This document shows, piece after piece, positions 41,536-51,321 of a stretch of DNA of 64,000 nucleotides; the first letter of the stretch is position 1, and every line of letters begins with the position of its first letter. Below the pieces are notes generated by a model. That model was not told the origin of the DNA, made no database searches, and saw only the letters and a program-made list of their open reading frames with translations. Source of the DNA: Bradyrhizobium sediminis (lineage in GTDB: Bacteria > Pseudomonadota > Alphaproteobacteria > Rhizobiales > Xanthobacteraceae); the NCBI RefSeq assembly GCF_018736085.1, contig NZ_CP076134.1, forward strand, positions 1,932,501-1,996,500, given 5' to 3'. The position numbers were made by a program, and so were the translations under genes.

Positions 41536-44518
41536 GGATCGGATCCTTTGTGATCGGCGAGGAATAGGGGGTGGAGCGCGCGTTGTCGAGGCTCATCGCC
41601 AGCACGCGCGCGACATGCAGGGCGCCGCGCCCGGCGCCGTCCTTGATCTGGTGCCGGCACGAGGTGCCGTCGGCGACAACAAGCGTTGCGGCGTCGGCGC
41701 GCCTGACGGCGGGCAGCAGCGACAGCTCGGCCATCTCCATCGAGGCCTGGTAGGTCTCGGCGCCGTAGCCGAACGCGCCGGCCATGCCGCAGCAACTGGA
41801 TTCGATGATCTCGACATTGAGGTCGGGAACCAGCCGAAGCACCTGCTCGACCGGCTTGAACGCGCCGAATGATTTCTGGTGGCAGTGGCCGTGCACGATC
41901 GTCCTCGCGGCGACCGGTCCGAGCGGCAGTTGCAGCCGGCCGGCCTCGGCCTCGCGCACCAGGAATTCCTCGAACAGCAGCGCATGTGTGCTGATGCTCC
42001 TGGCGGTGTCGTCGGATCGCAGCGACAGCAGTTCGTCGCGCAGGGTCAAGAGGCAGCTCGGCTCAAGACCGATGATCGGCACGCCGCGCGCGGTGAACGG
42101 CGCATAGGTCGCAACCAGCCGGTCCAGTTCGGCGCGGGCCTGATCGATCAGCCCGGCCGAGAGGAACGTCCGCCCGCAGCACAGCGGCCGGCCGTCATCA
42201 ACGGGTTTCGGAATGTGGACGCGGTATCCGCCCGCGACCAGCACCCGCAGCGCGGCGTCGAGGTTTTCGCGCTCATAGGCGCGGTTGAAGGTATCGGCGA
42301 ACAATACGACTTCGCGGCCATCGGCCGGGCCGACCGCCTCGGCATCGGACCGGAACATGTCGCGCCGCCATTCTGGCAGGGCGCGCCGCGCGCTGATGCC
42401 GGCGAATTTCTCGAACTGCTTTCGCAACAGGGGACTGTTGTTGCGAAGATTGGCGAGCGGGGCGAAGCGCGAGGCCAGCGCGGCGTAGCGCGGGAGATAG
42501 CCCACCAGCCGGTCGCGCAACGAAAGCCCTTGCCGGGCTGCGCGTGCCGCCAGCACCTCGATCTTCATCCTGGCCATGTCCACGCCGGTGGGGCATTCGT
42601 GACGGCAGGCCTTGCAGGACACGCAGAGCTTCATCGTGTCCATCATCTCGTCGGAGGCGAGCGCATCCGGACCCAACTGGCCGGAGATCGCCAGCCGCAG
42701 CGTGTTGGCGCGCCCGCGCGTGACGTCCTTCTCGTTGCGGGTGGCGCGATAGGACGGGCACATCACGCCGCCCTCGAGCTTGCGGCAGGCGCCGTTGTTG
42801 TTGCACATCTCGACCGCGCCCTGGAAACCGCCGCCGGCACCGGGATAAGCGGACCAGTCCAGCGCCGTCTTCAGCTCAGGCACGTGGTAGTCCGGCGGAT
42901 AGCGAAACAACGTGCGATCGTCCATCTTGGGCGCATCGACGATCTTGCCGGGATTGAGCACATTGTCCGGATCGAAGCGGTGCTTGACCTCGCGGAAGTC
43001 GGCGATGATGCGCGGGCCGAACATCGCCTCGTGGAATTCCGAGCGCACCAGGCCGTCGCCGTGTTCGCCGGAATGCGAGCCCTTGTATTCGCGCACCATC
43101 GCAAAAGTTTCTTCGGCGATGGCGCGCATCGCCGCGACGTCCTTCTCCAGCTTCAAATTGAGTACCGGGCGCACATGCAGGCAGCCTTCGGAGGCATGCG
43201 CATACATGGTGCCGCGGGTGCCGTGCCTGGCGAAGATCTCGTTGAGCCGGGCGGTATAGTCGGCGAGGTGCGGCAGCGGCACCGCGCAATCCTCGACAAA
43301 GGAGACGGGCTTGCCCTCCTGCTTCATCGACATCATGACGTTGAGGCCGGCGGCGCGGAATTCGGCGATGCCTGTTTGCAGCGCGGGCTCCGTGATCTCG
43401 ACCACGCCGCCCCATTTGCGCTGCGGGTTGTTCCAGCCGAAGCCGAGGTCGCCCATCAGCTCGCCGAGTTGTTTCAGGCGCCTGATATTCTCGGCCTGGT
43501 CCTCCTCGGCAAACTCGACGATCAGCACCGCATCGGGATCGCCGCGCACCGCGGTGCCGATGATCGGCTGGAACATCGCGATCTCGCGGCCCAACGCCAG
43601 CATGGTGCGGTCGACCAGCTCGACCGCGATCGGGCGCAGTTTCACCAGATGCTGAGCGGCGTTCATCGCCTCGTAGAAACTGCCGAAATGGCAGACGCCG
43701 AGCACCTTGTTGCGGATCACCGGCCACAGCTTGAGCTCGATCTGGGTGGTGAAGGCCAGCGTGCCTTCCGAGCCGACCAGCAGATGCGCCAGGTTGTTGG
43801 GTGCATTGCGCGGCACCAGCGCATCGAGATTATAGCCGCCGACGCGGCGCTGCACTTTCGGAAATTTATCGGTGATCTCGGCGGCCTCGCGCGCGCCGAG
43901 ATCGAGCATGTCGCGAAACAGATCGGGGCCGTTGTCGCCTGAATTGACCTCGCCGAAATGCAGCAGCTTGCCGTCGGCCAGCGCCGCGTCCATCGCCAGC
44001 GTGTTGTCGCGCATGGTGCCGTAGCGCAGCGAACGGCCGCCGCAGGAATTGTTGCCGGCCATGCCGCCGATGGTGGCGCGCGAGGCGGTGGAGACATCGA
44101 CCGGGAACCACAACCCATGCTTCCTGAGCTGCCGGTTGAGATCGTCGAGCACGATGCCCGGCTCGACCACGCAAGAGCGGTTCTCGACGTCGAGCGAGAC
44201 GATGCGGTTCAGGTGTTTGGAGAAGTCGATGACGATGCCGTGACTGACGGTCTGGCCGCATTGCGAGGTGCCGCCGCCGCGCGGCGTCACGACCCGCCCG
44301 TCGTCGCGGACAATCGCGAGCGCCCGCAGCGCTTCGTCCATGGTCCGGGGGATCACGACCCCTGTCGGCATGAGCTGGTAAAACGAGGCGTCGGTGGCAT
44401 AGCGGCCGCGGTTGAACGGGTCGAAAAATACGTCCCCGGTAATCTCGCGGGTCAGGCGCGCCGCAAGGGCGCTGTTTTCAGCCGAATTTCCAGACTTATC
44501 GGTCTGCGTCGCCGCCAT
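41528..44518 (-). CDS. FAD-linked 2-hydroxyacid dehydrogenase fused to Fe-S/CCG domains
   Basis: 996 residues, a GlcD-GlcF-type fusion like YdiJ. The FAD-binding PCMH domain spans about 40-270 (TPRGGGTSQCGQTV; ATIGGMAGNNSCGG), the FAD-oxidase C-terminal domain about 280-540, and a ferredoxin-like motif CVSCKACRHECPTG lies near 630-645. Two cysteine-rich CCG regions follow (CCGRTF; SCCGMAGAFGY). It should oxidise a 2-hydroxy acid such as D-2-hydroxyglutarate, D-lactate or glycolate and send electrons to the respiratory chain. The GlcG-like gene overlaps its end. Confidence 0.9.
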   Translation of the reverse strand: MAATQTDKSGNSAENSALAARLTREITGDVFFDPFNRGRYATDASFYQLMPTGVVIPRTMDEALRALAIVRDDGRVVTPRGGGTSQCGQTVSHGIVIDFSKHLNRIVSLDVENRSCVVEPGIVLDDLNRQLRKHGLWFPVDVSTASRATIGGMAGNNSCGGRSLRYGTMRDNTLAMDAALADGKLLHFGEVNSGDNGPDLFRDMLDLGAREAAEITDKFPKVQRRVGGYNLDALVPRNAPNNLAHLLVGSEGTLAFTTQIELKLWPVIRNKVLGVCHFGSFYEAMNAAQHLVKLRPIAVELVDRTMLALGREIAMFQPIIGTAVRGDPDAVLIVEFAEEDQAENIRRLKQLGELMGDLGFGWNNPQRKWGGVVEITEPALQTGIAEFRAAGLNVMMSMKQEGKPVSFVEDCAVPLPHLADYTARLNEIFARHGTRGTMYAHASEGCLHVRPVLNLKLEKDVAAMRAIAEETFAMVREYKGSHSGEHGDGLVRSEFHEAMFGPRIIADFREVKHRFDPDNVLNPGKIVDAPKMDDRTLFRYPPDYHVPELKTALDWSAYPGAGGGFQGAVEMCNNNGACRKLEGGVMCPSYRATRNEKDVTRGRANTLRLAISGQLGPDALASDEMMDTMKLCVSCKACRHECPTGVDMARMKIEVLAARAARQGLSLRDRLVGYLPRYAALASRFAPLANLRNNSPLLRKQFEKFAGISARRALPEWRRDMFRSDAEAVGPADGREVVLFADTFNRAYERENLDAALRVLVAGGYRVHIPKPVDDGRPLCCGRTFLSAGLIDQARAELDRLVATYAPFTARGVPIIGLEPSCLLTLRDELLSLRSDDTARSISTHALLFEEFLVREAEAGRLQLPLGPVAARTIVHGHCHQKSFGAFKPVEQVLRLVPDLNVEIIESSCCGMAGAFGYGAETYQASMEMAELSLLPAVRRADAATLVVADGTSCRHQIKDGAGRGALHVARVLAMSLDNARSTPYSSPITKDPIHG

Positions 44519-44638
44519 CGGTCCAATCTCGTGATGTTTCCATGTCTTGCATTCGGGTCCTGCCTTTGCAAGGAATACCTCCGTGTCCGGCGTCCTCGAC
44601 GGCCGATGAAGTCCTGTCCATCAATCGGCCGGATCGCC

Positions 44639-45643
44639 ATGGGCCCTCTCGAGCAGATCCACGTTGGAGACTCCGGCCACGAACCCGGGCCTGTGCCGGA
44701 TCGCGTCGTCCGCAGCTTCTGGCACGGCCCGTTCTCACCCTATGAAGCGCTGTGCCTGTCGAGCTTCGTGGCCGCCGGAGTGGAGGTCGAGCTGTTCTCG
44801 GAAGCGCCGGTGCCGGGTCTGCCTGACGGCGTGAGGCGTCGCAATGCGCGGGAAATTCTCGACCAAGAGGTTGCTTTCTATCGGCATGAGTTCGACGGAC
44901 CGAGTCCCTCCCTGCACTCCAATCATTTCCGTTACACACTTCTCGAGAAACTGGGCGGTTGGTGGATTGATACCGACGCGATGCTGATCGCCTCGTCGCT
45001 GCCCGCCGCAAACATCTTTATCGCGCGACAGTCGGATCGCGAATTGAACAGTTCGGTGATGCGCTTTCCGCCCGGTCATCCATTGATGAAGACGGCGCGT
45101 CAGCGAACGGCGGCGCGGCTGGAGAACGCGCGTTGGGGCGAGACCGGCCCCAAATTGCTGACCGGACTGCAGCCGGCCTATGCGCCGGATATGCCGATCG
45201 CGCCACGCCAGAGTTGCTACGCAATCGGAGCGGAAGAATTCGAGAAATTCCTGCTCCCGGAAGCGCGGGATGAGGTCGATGTGCGGACGTCGGATTCCAC
45301 GTTTGTCCATCTGTGGAATGAGATGTGGCGCAAGGCCGGGGTACCCAAGAATATCGCGCCGCCAAAGGGATGCTGGCTCGATCGGATGTTCGAGCGTCTT
45401 CAGGTCCCCGTGGTTTGGTCCGACCGGCTGGACGCGACTTACATCGAGCGATGGGCGGCGTTGCGCCGCGACCGCGATCACGCCGGTCACCACAATCTCG
45501 TTTTCGACCGGGAATTGAGCCGTCTGCGCGCCGAGAGGGATGCACTGGAAAATGCGCGCTTTTTGGGACTCAGCCGAATTGTCGGGGATTTGCGGGCTCG
45601 CGTGAAAGCGCGCTTCAAGAGGGCTCGCGACAATCCGAAATGA
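44639..45643 (+). CDS. Glycosyltransferase with DXD motif (GT32-like)
   Basis: 334 residues, no membrane helix. FRYTLLEKLGGWWIDTDAML contains the DXD sugar-nucleotide motif of GT32/TcdB-like transferases, and VVRSFWHGPFSPYEALC fits their N-terminal strand. It transfers a sugar to an unknown acceptor, perhaps cell-surface glycan. The C-terminus is basic and helical. The start is uncertain: ATG 44639 or ATG 44606 (11 residues longer), neither with a strong ribosome site. It is divergent from the dehydrogenase gene and stands alone. Confidence 0.72.
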   Translation: MGPLEQIHVGDSGHEPGPVPDRVVRSFWHGPFSPYEALCLSSFVAAGVEVELFSEAPVPGLPDGVRRRNAREILDQEVAFYRHEFDGPSPSLHSNHFRYTLLEKLGGWWIDTDAMLIASSLPAANIFIARQSDRELNSSVMRFPPGHPLMKTARQRTAARLENARWGETGPKLLTGLQPAYAPDMPIAPRQSCYAIGAEEFEKFLLPEARDEVDVRTSDSTFVHLWNEMWRKAGVPKNIAPPKGCWLDRMFERLQVPVVWSDRLDATYIERWAALRRDRDHAGHHNLVFDRELSRLRAERDALENARFLGLSRIVGDLRARVKARFKRARDNPK

Positions 45644-45845
45644 AATGCCTGGCCGTCGCGGAATCGCGTCGTCGGTCGGGCAGGCCGCCGCTTCTGGGTT
45701 TCGCCAGCCAGGCTCGCCGATATTGCAATGCAATCATGCACGATTCCAAGGAGATAAAACGTTGATCTCTGTTGGGGACAAGCCCGCCGAATAGTGATAT
45801 TCGAGCGGCTCGCGAAGCCAGAATACCCCCCGGGAAGGACGCCAT

Positions 45846-47051
45846 ATGACCCTGCACACTGGTAGGCATTTTCTCCAGATTCCAGGACCGACCAACGTGC
45901 CCGATCGGGTGCTGCGGGCCATGGACATGCCCACCCTGGATCATCGAGGTCCCGAATTCGCCGAATTGGGTCATGCCGTGCTGGCGGGTTGCCAGCGGGT
46001 CTTTCGGACCAAGCAGCCGGTCATCATCTACCCGTCGTCGGGAACCGGGGCCTGGGAAGCGGCGATCGTCAATACGCTGTCGCCCGGCGACAAGGTGCTG
46101 ATGGCCGAGACCGGCCAGTTCGCCGTGCTGTGGCGCGGCATTGCCGAGAAATTCAAACTCGACGTCGAATTTCTGCCGACCGACTGGCGGCACGGCGCCG
46201 ACGTCGAGCAGATCGAGGCCAAACTTGCCGCTGACCGCGAGCACAAGATCAAGGCGGTGTGCGTGGTGCACAACGAGACCTCGACCAGCTGCGTCACGCA
46301 CCCGTTCGAGGTTCGCAAGGCCCTCAACCGCACCAACCATCCGGCGCTGTTGATGGTCGATACCATCTCCGGCCTCGCCTCGCTGGAGTATGAGCACGAC
46401 GCCTGGGGCATCGATGTCTCCATCGCGGGATCGCAAAAGGGCATGATGCTGCCGCCGGGGCTCGGCTTCAACGCGCTCTCGGAAAAGGCGCTGGCGGCCT
46501 CCAAGGCCAACACATCGATGCGGTCCTACTGGGACTGGCACGACATGATCGCGATCAACAAGCAGGGCACGTTCCCCTACACGCCGGCAACCAATCTTCT
46601 GTTCGCGCTGAAGGCGGCGATTGCGATGCTGGAGGAGGAGGGGCTCGACAACGTGTTCGCCCGCCACATGCGCCATGGCGCGGCCACCCGCGCGGCGGTC
46701 AAGGCATGGGGCCTGGATACGGTCTGCCTCGACCCGCATGCCTATTCGCCAGCGCTGACCGCGGTCATGGTTCCGGACGGACACGACGCCGACGCCTTCC
46801 GCAAGGCGGTGCTGGAAAACTTCGACATGTCGCTGGGCACCGGTCTCGGAAAGCTCAAGGGCAAGGCGTTCCGGATCGGTCATATGGGGCACTTCAACGA
46901 TCTGATGCTGATGGGCACATTGTCGGGTGTCGAGATGGGTCTTGACCTCGCCAAGATTCCGCACCGCAGCGGCGGCGTGCTGGCCGCCATGGAAGTCCTG
47001 AAAGGACGCGACGTGGTGGCGATGCCGAAATCCAAGGCGGCGGTTGCCTGA
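45846..47051 (+). CDS. Serine/alanine-glyoxylate aminotransferase
   Basis: 401 residues, class V PLP enzyme. The N-terminus HFLQIPGPTNVPDRVLRAM is diagnostic, and the PLP Lys is Lys198 in IAGSQKGMMLPPG. It converts glyoxylate to glycine using serine or alanine, as in the serine cycle or photorespiration-type salvage. GGGAAGGAC precedes ATG 45846. It leads a plus-strand set with a crotonase and the TctCBA transporter; glyoxylate made by the 2-hydroxyacid dehydrogenase across the intergenic gap is a possible substrate. Confidence 0.92.
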   Translation: MTLHTGRHFLQIPGPTNVPDRVLRAMDMPTLDHRGPEFAELGHAVLAGCQRVFRTKQPVIIYPSSGTGAWEAAIVNTLSPGDKVLMAETGQFAVLWRGIAEKFKLDVEFLPTDWRHGADVEQIEAKLAADREHKIKAVCVVHNETSTSCVTHPFEVRKALNRTNHPALLMVDTISGLASLEYEHDAWGIDVSIAGSQKGMMLPPGLGFNALSEKALAASKANTSMRSYWDWHDMIAINKQGTFPYTPATNLLFALKAAIAMLEEEGLDNVFARHMRHGAATRAAVKAWGLDTVCLDPHAYSPALTAVMVPDGHDADAFRKAVLENFDMSLGTGLGKLKGKAFRIGHMGHFNDLMLMGTLSGVEMGLDLAKIPHRSGGVLAAMEVLKGRDVVAMPKSKAAVA

Positions 47052-47162
47052 GCCGGATTGAAAACCTCACCGAAGCGCGCGCGCGTCCTGCGCACGCTTC
47101 GGTCTTCCTGACCATGCGGCGCCAGCAGCCCCAAGAAGCGGCAAGAACAGAAAGAGCGTGCC

Positions 47163-47960
47163 ATGAACGCCCCGGTACCCGCCACCGAAGACCTGATCTA
47201 TGCGGTCGAGAACGGCATCGCCCACCTGACCTTCAACCGCCCGCAGGCGCGCAACGCGCTGACCTTTGCGATGTACGAGCGCATGGCCTCGATTTGCGAG
47301 ACCGTGAACTCCGACCGCTCGATCAAGGCGATGATCCTGACCGGCGCCGGCGACAAGGCATTCGCGTCCGGCACCGATATTTCGCAATTCCGCGCCTTCA
47401 AGACCGCGGAGGATGCGCTCGAATATGAGGAGCGGATCGATCGCGTGCTGGGCGCGCTGGAGAAGGTCCGGGTGCCGACCATTGCCGCCATTGCCGGCGC
47501 CTGCACCGGCGGCGGGGCGGGCATCGCCGCCTGCTGCGATATCCGGATCGGCACCGCGGCGACGCGGATCGGCTTTCCGATCGCGCGCACGCTCGGCAAT
47601 TGCCTGTCGATGTCCAATATCAGCCGGGTGGTCGCGCTGGTCGGGCCGGCGCGGACCAAGGACCTGATTTTTACGGCGCGGCTGATCGAGGCGCCCGAGG
47701 CGCTGGCGCTGGGTCTGCTCAACGAAGTGGTGCCCGACGTTCCGACGCTGCAGCGCCGCGCCGCCGAAACCGCAAAGCTGATTGCCGGCCATGCGCCGAT
47801 CACGATGGAAACCGCCAAGGAAGCGGTGCTCCGCATTCGCCGCACGTTGTCGCGCGAAGAGGGCCGTGACCTGATCCTGCGCGCTTATATGAGCGAGGAT
47901 TTCCGCGAGGGCATGGATGCGTTCCTCAACAAGCGCACGCCGAACTGGAAGGGCAAATAG
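47163..47960 (+). CDS. Enoyl-CoA hydratase/isomerase family protein
   Basis: 265 residues, crotonase fold with KAFASGTDISQF and IAGACTGGGAGIAACCDIRIG. The usual catalytic Glu segment is replaced by FPIARTLGNCLSMSNISRVV, so it is not a standard hydratase; a lyase, thioesterase-like or decarboxylase role is possible. It lies 111 bp after the aminotransferase and before the TctC gene. Confidence 0.85.
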   Translation: MNAPVPATEDLIYAVENGIAHLTFNRPQARNALTFAMYERMASICETVNSDRSIKAMILTGAGDKAFASGTDISQFRAFKTAEDALEYEERIDRVLGALEKVRVPTIAAIAGACTGGGAGIAACCDIRIGTAATRIGFPIARTLGNCLSMSNISRVVALVGPARTKDLIFTARLIEAPEALALGLLNEVVPDVPTLQRRAAETAKLIAGHAPITMETAKEAVLRIRRTLSREEGRDLILRAYMSEDFREGMDAFLNKRTPNWKGK

Positions 47961-48101
47961 GTCCGCTAGCTCGCTTCCCATGCCAAAGTCATGCGCAGGG
48001 CGGCCGGACCTGCTTGAACTCATCGGCGTAACCCCGCACAATGCCCCCAACAAGCCATGCCCGGGGTAACCGGGCCGAACGAGAACATAGGGGGATGGAA
48101 C

Positions 48102-49088
48102 GTGCGAAACATCATTAGAGCCACCGCCGCCGTGGCGACCGTGCTGGCGAGCGCGCCGGCGATCGCTGCCTGGGAACCGACCAAGCCGGTTGAAATCGTG
48201 GTCGCTGCCGGGGCCGGCGGTGCATCCGACCAGATGGCGCGGATGATGCAGGCCGCGATCCAGAAGAACAATCTGATGAAACAGCCGGTGGTGGTGTCGC
48301 TCAAGGGCGGCGCTTCCGGCGCCGAAGCGCTGATGTACATGAAATCCGGCGAGGGCGACGCCAACAAGGTGCTGATCGCCTATTCGCTGATCTACATGCT
48401 GCCGCTGTCGGCGAAGATTCCGTTCAACTGGCGCGATCTGTCACCGGTGGCGGTGGTGGCGATGGACCAGTTCGTATTGTGGGATAATGCCGCCGGGCCG
48501 AAAACCGTGAAGGAATTCGTTGCCGCCGCCAAGGCCGCCCCTTCGCCGTTCAAGATGGGCGGCACCGGCTCCAAGCGCGAGGATCACGTTCTGACTGTGT
48601 TCATGGAACAGCGGACCGGCGCGAAATTCTCCTATCTGCCCTACAAGTCCGGCGGTGAGGCGGCGACGCAACTGGTCGGCAAACATACCGAAGCCAACGT
48701 CAACAATCCCAGTGAGAATCTCGAGGTCTGGCGCGCCGGTCAGGTCCGCGCGCTCTGCGTGTTCGACAAGGAGCGGATTTCCTACAAGACCAAGGTGACC
48801 GACACGCAGTCGTGGAACGATATCCCGACCTGCAAGGAAGAAGGGCTCGACGTCCAGTACCTGATGCTGCGCGCGATGTTCCTGCCGGGCAAGGTGACTG
48901 CGGAACAGACGGCGTTCTACGTCGATCTGTTCCAGAAGGTGACGCAAACCACCGAGTACAAGGAGTACATGGAAAAGCAGGCGCTGAAGCCGATCTTCCT
49001 CACCGGCAAGGACATGCTGAAGTTCCTCGAGGAGGACGACAAGCTCAACGCGTCGCTGATGAACCAGGCGGGGTTCGTGGCGAAGTAG
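48102..49088 (+). CDS. TctC/Bug-type tricarboxylate transporter binding protein
   Basis: 328 residues with Sec leader (VRNIIRATAAVATVLASAPAIAA, cleavage before WEPTKPVEIVV). The AGAGGASDQMARMM segment is the ligand-loop signature. GTG 48102 has AGGGGGA seven bases upstream; the frame is open to 48057 but without a leader there. It is followed by TctB and TctA genes, so this is a complete tripartite tricarboxylate transporter. Confidence 0.9.
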   Translation: MRNIIRATAAVATVLASAPAIAAWEPTKPVEIVVAAGAGGASDQMARMMQAAIQKNNLMKQPVVVSLKGGASGAEALMYMKSGEGDANKVLIAYSLIYMLPLSAKIPFNWRDLSPVAVVAMDQFVLWDNAAGPKTVKEFVAAAKAAPSPFKMGGTGSKREDHVLTVFMEQRTGAKFSYLPYKSGGEAATQLVGKHTEANVNNPSENLEVWRAGQVRALCVFDKERISYKTKVTDTQSWNDIPTCKEEGLDVQYLMLRAMFLPGKVTAEQTAFYVDLFQKVTQTTEYKEYMEKQALKPIFLTGKDMLKFLEEDDKLNASLMNQAGFVAK

Positions 49089-49233
49089 GTGATACCGGGA
49101 TGCCCCGCGAACGGGGGGCATCCCGTATTCCAGGGCGGTACGGATTGACATCGGTCACGCGGCTGGATCCCCACTTTTCGCGGATGACCGTCTGCTTTGA
49201 TGCATCATCGGCTTTTTTCCTTCCGGCAATCCC

Positions 49234-49776
49234 ATGTCCAATACCGAAATCGAAATTGTCGTCGACGATCCGACCGCGCCGGAGGCCGATTCGCCCGATG
49301 TGGCCAGTATCCGAGTCGTCGATGTTGCGGTGTCGCTGCTGCTGCTGGCGCTGGCCGCGACGCTCGGTTTCGACAACTGGCGCACCGGCATCGCCTGGGA
49401 TTCCACCGGACCGCAGGCCGGCTATTTCCCGTTCTATCTGTCGGTGATCCTCGCCGGTGCCAGCCTCTATGGCCTCGTCGCCGCTTTCTTGTCGCGCAAG
49501 GAGGCTGCGGAAAGCTTCGTGACCCGCGCGCAGCTCCGCCGGGTCCTGCTGGTGTTCGTTCCGACGCTGCTGTTCTGTCTGGCCACGCAGTTCCTCGGGC
49601 TCTATGTCGCGAGCTTCTGTCTGATCGCCGGCTTCATGCGTCTGGTCGGACGGATCGCGCTGTGGAAGTCGCTGCTGACGGCTTTCGTATTCACCGCCAT
49701 CATGTTCGTGACCTTCGATATCGCCTTTGACGTCATCATGCCGAAGGGACCGCTCGAAGCGGCCCTTGGCCGCTAG
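49234..49776 (+). CDS. TctB small membrane subunit
   Basis: 180 residues with four membrane helices (residues about 32-48, 68-86, 105-140, 145-165) and the AWDSTGPQAGYFPFYL segment typical of TctB. It is the small subunit of the proton- or sodium-driven TTT importer. It starts 145 bp after the TctC stop and 27 bp ahead of TctA. Confidence 0.88.
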   Translation: MSNTEIEIVVDDPTAPEADSPDVASIRVVDVAVSLLLLALAATLGFDNWRTGIAWDSTGPQAGYFPFYLSVILAGASLYGLVAAFLSRKEAAESFVTRAQLRRVLLVFVPTLLFCLATQFLGLYVASFCLIAGFMRLVGRIALWKSLLTAFVFTAIMFVTFDIAFDVIMPKGPLEAALGR

Positions 49777-49803
49777 CGCCGCGCCAACCGGGACGGATTT
49801 TCG

Positions 49804-51321
49804 ATGGAAGCTTTCGGCCTACTCATGCACGGCTTCGCCGTCCTGCTGACGTGGAAGACGCTGGCGCTGATGATGGTCGGGCTCGTGCTCGGCATCTTCG
49901 TCGGCGTGCTGCCCGGGCTCGGCGGGCCGAACGGCGTGGCGATCCTGCTGCCTTTGACCTTCACCATGGACCCGACCTCGGCCATCGTGATGCTGTCCTG
50001 CATTTACTGGGGCGCGCTGTTCGGCGGCGCCATCACCTCGATCCTGTTCAATATCCCCGGCGAAGCCTGGTCGGTCGCGACCACCTTCGACGGCTATCCG
50101 ATGGCGCAGCAGGGCAGGGCGGCGGAGGCGCTGACCGCAGCCTTCACCTCGTCCTTCATCGGTTCGCTGGTCGCGGTGCTCCTGATCACGTTCCTGGCGC
50201 CGATGATCTCGTCCTTTGCGCTGAAATTCGGGCCGCCGGAATTCTTCTCGGTCTATCTCCTGACCTTCTGCTCGTTCGTCGGACTAGGTCGTGAGGCCAA
50301 GCACAAGACCGTCATTTCGATGTCGCTCGGCCTGCTACTCGCCGGCATCGGCATGGATACGGTGTCCGGCCAGCTTCGCATGACGTTCGGCACGAGCGAG
50401 CTGCTGCGCGGCGTCAATTTCCTGGTCGCGGTGATCGGCCTGTTCGGCATCAGCGAGATCCTGCTCACCATGGAGGAGCGCCTGGCGCTACGCGGCCACG
50501 CCGCCGGCATCAGCCTGCGCGTGGTGCTCAGGGTCTGGATGGACCTGCCGAAGTACTGGGTCACGTTGCTGCGTTCCTCCTTCATCGGCTGCTGGCTCGG
50601 CATCACGCCGGGCGGCGCGATCGCGGCCTCGTTCATGGGCTACAACCTGGCCAAGCGATTTTCCAGGGACCCGGAAAGCTTCGGCAAGGGCCGTATCGAG
50701 GGGGTGTTCGCGCCGGAAACCGCAGCGCACGCCTCGGGCACCGCGGCGCTGCTGCCGATGTTGGCACTCGGCATTCCCGGCTCCGGCACTGCGGCGATCC
50801 TGCTCGGCGGGCTGATGGTGTGGGGCCTCAATCCTGGCCCATTGCTGTTCGTCGAGCACAAGGATTTCGTCTGGGGCCTGATCGCCTCGATGTATCTCGG
50901 CAACGTGGTCGGCCTCGTGCTGGTGCTGACGACGGTGCCGGTTTTTGCTTCCATCCTGCGAGTGCCGTTCGCCGCGGTGGCCCCGATGATCGTGGTGTCC
51001 TGCGCCATCGGCGCCTATGCGATCCAGAACGCGATGTTCGATATCTGGATGATGCTCGGCTTCGGCGTCGTCGGTTATGTCTTCAAGAAGATCGGGATTT
51101 CGCTGGCCCCGTTTACATTGGCGCTGGTGCTCGGCAACCGCGCCGAGGATGCGTTCCGGCTGTCGATGATCGGCGCCGGCGGCGATCTGAAGGTGTTCTG
51201 GTCGAATGGCCTGGTCGGCTCGATCACGACGCTGGCGATCGTGCTGTTGTTCTGGCCTGTGATCGACAAGGCGTTCGGCAGCGTCGGGCGGTTGATGCGG
51301 CCGGCGAAGGCGCCCGGCTAG
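49804..51321 (+). CDS. TctA large membrane subunit
   Basis: 505 residues, about eleven or twelve membrane helices. The two family repeats carry GVLPGLGGPNGVAILLPLTF near the N-terminus and ALGIPGSGTAAILLGGLMV past the middle. With the preceding two genes it imports a di- or tricarboxylate or related organic acid. GGGACGG lies upstream of ATG 49804. Confidence 0.93.
   Translation: MEAFGLLMHGFAVLLTWKTLALMMVGLVLGIFVGVLPGLGGPNGVAILLPLTFTMDPTSAIVMLSCIYWGALFGGAITSILFNIPGEAWSVATTFDGYPMAQQGRAAEALTAAFTSSFIGSLVAVLLITFLAPMISSFALKFGPPEFFSVYLLTFCSFVGLGREAKHKTVISMSLGLLLAGIGMDTVSGQLRMTFGTSELLRGVNFLVAVIGLFGISEILLTMEERLALRGHAAGISLRVVLRVWMDLPKYWVTLLRSSFIGCWLGITPGGAIAASFMGYNLAKRFSRDPESFGKGRIEGVFAPETAAHASGTAALLPMLALGIPGSGTAAILLGGLMVWGLNPGPLLFVEHKDFVWGLIASMYLGNVVGLVLVLTTVPVFASILRVPFAAVAPMIVVSCAIGAYAIQNAMFDIWMMLGFGVVGYVFKKIGISLAPFTLALVLGNRAEDAFRLSMIGAGGDLKVFWSNGLVGSITTLAIVLLFWPVIDKAFGSVGRLMRPAKAPG

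Noticed and set aside
41879..43942. Long plus-strand open frame opposite the FAD/Fe-S dehydrogenase
   Set aside because: It is a shadow of codon bias on the other strand; the minus-strand product has FAD and cysteine motifs in the right order.
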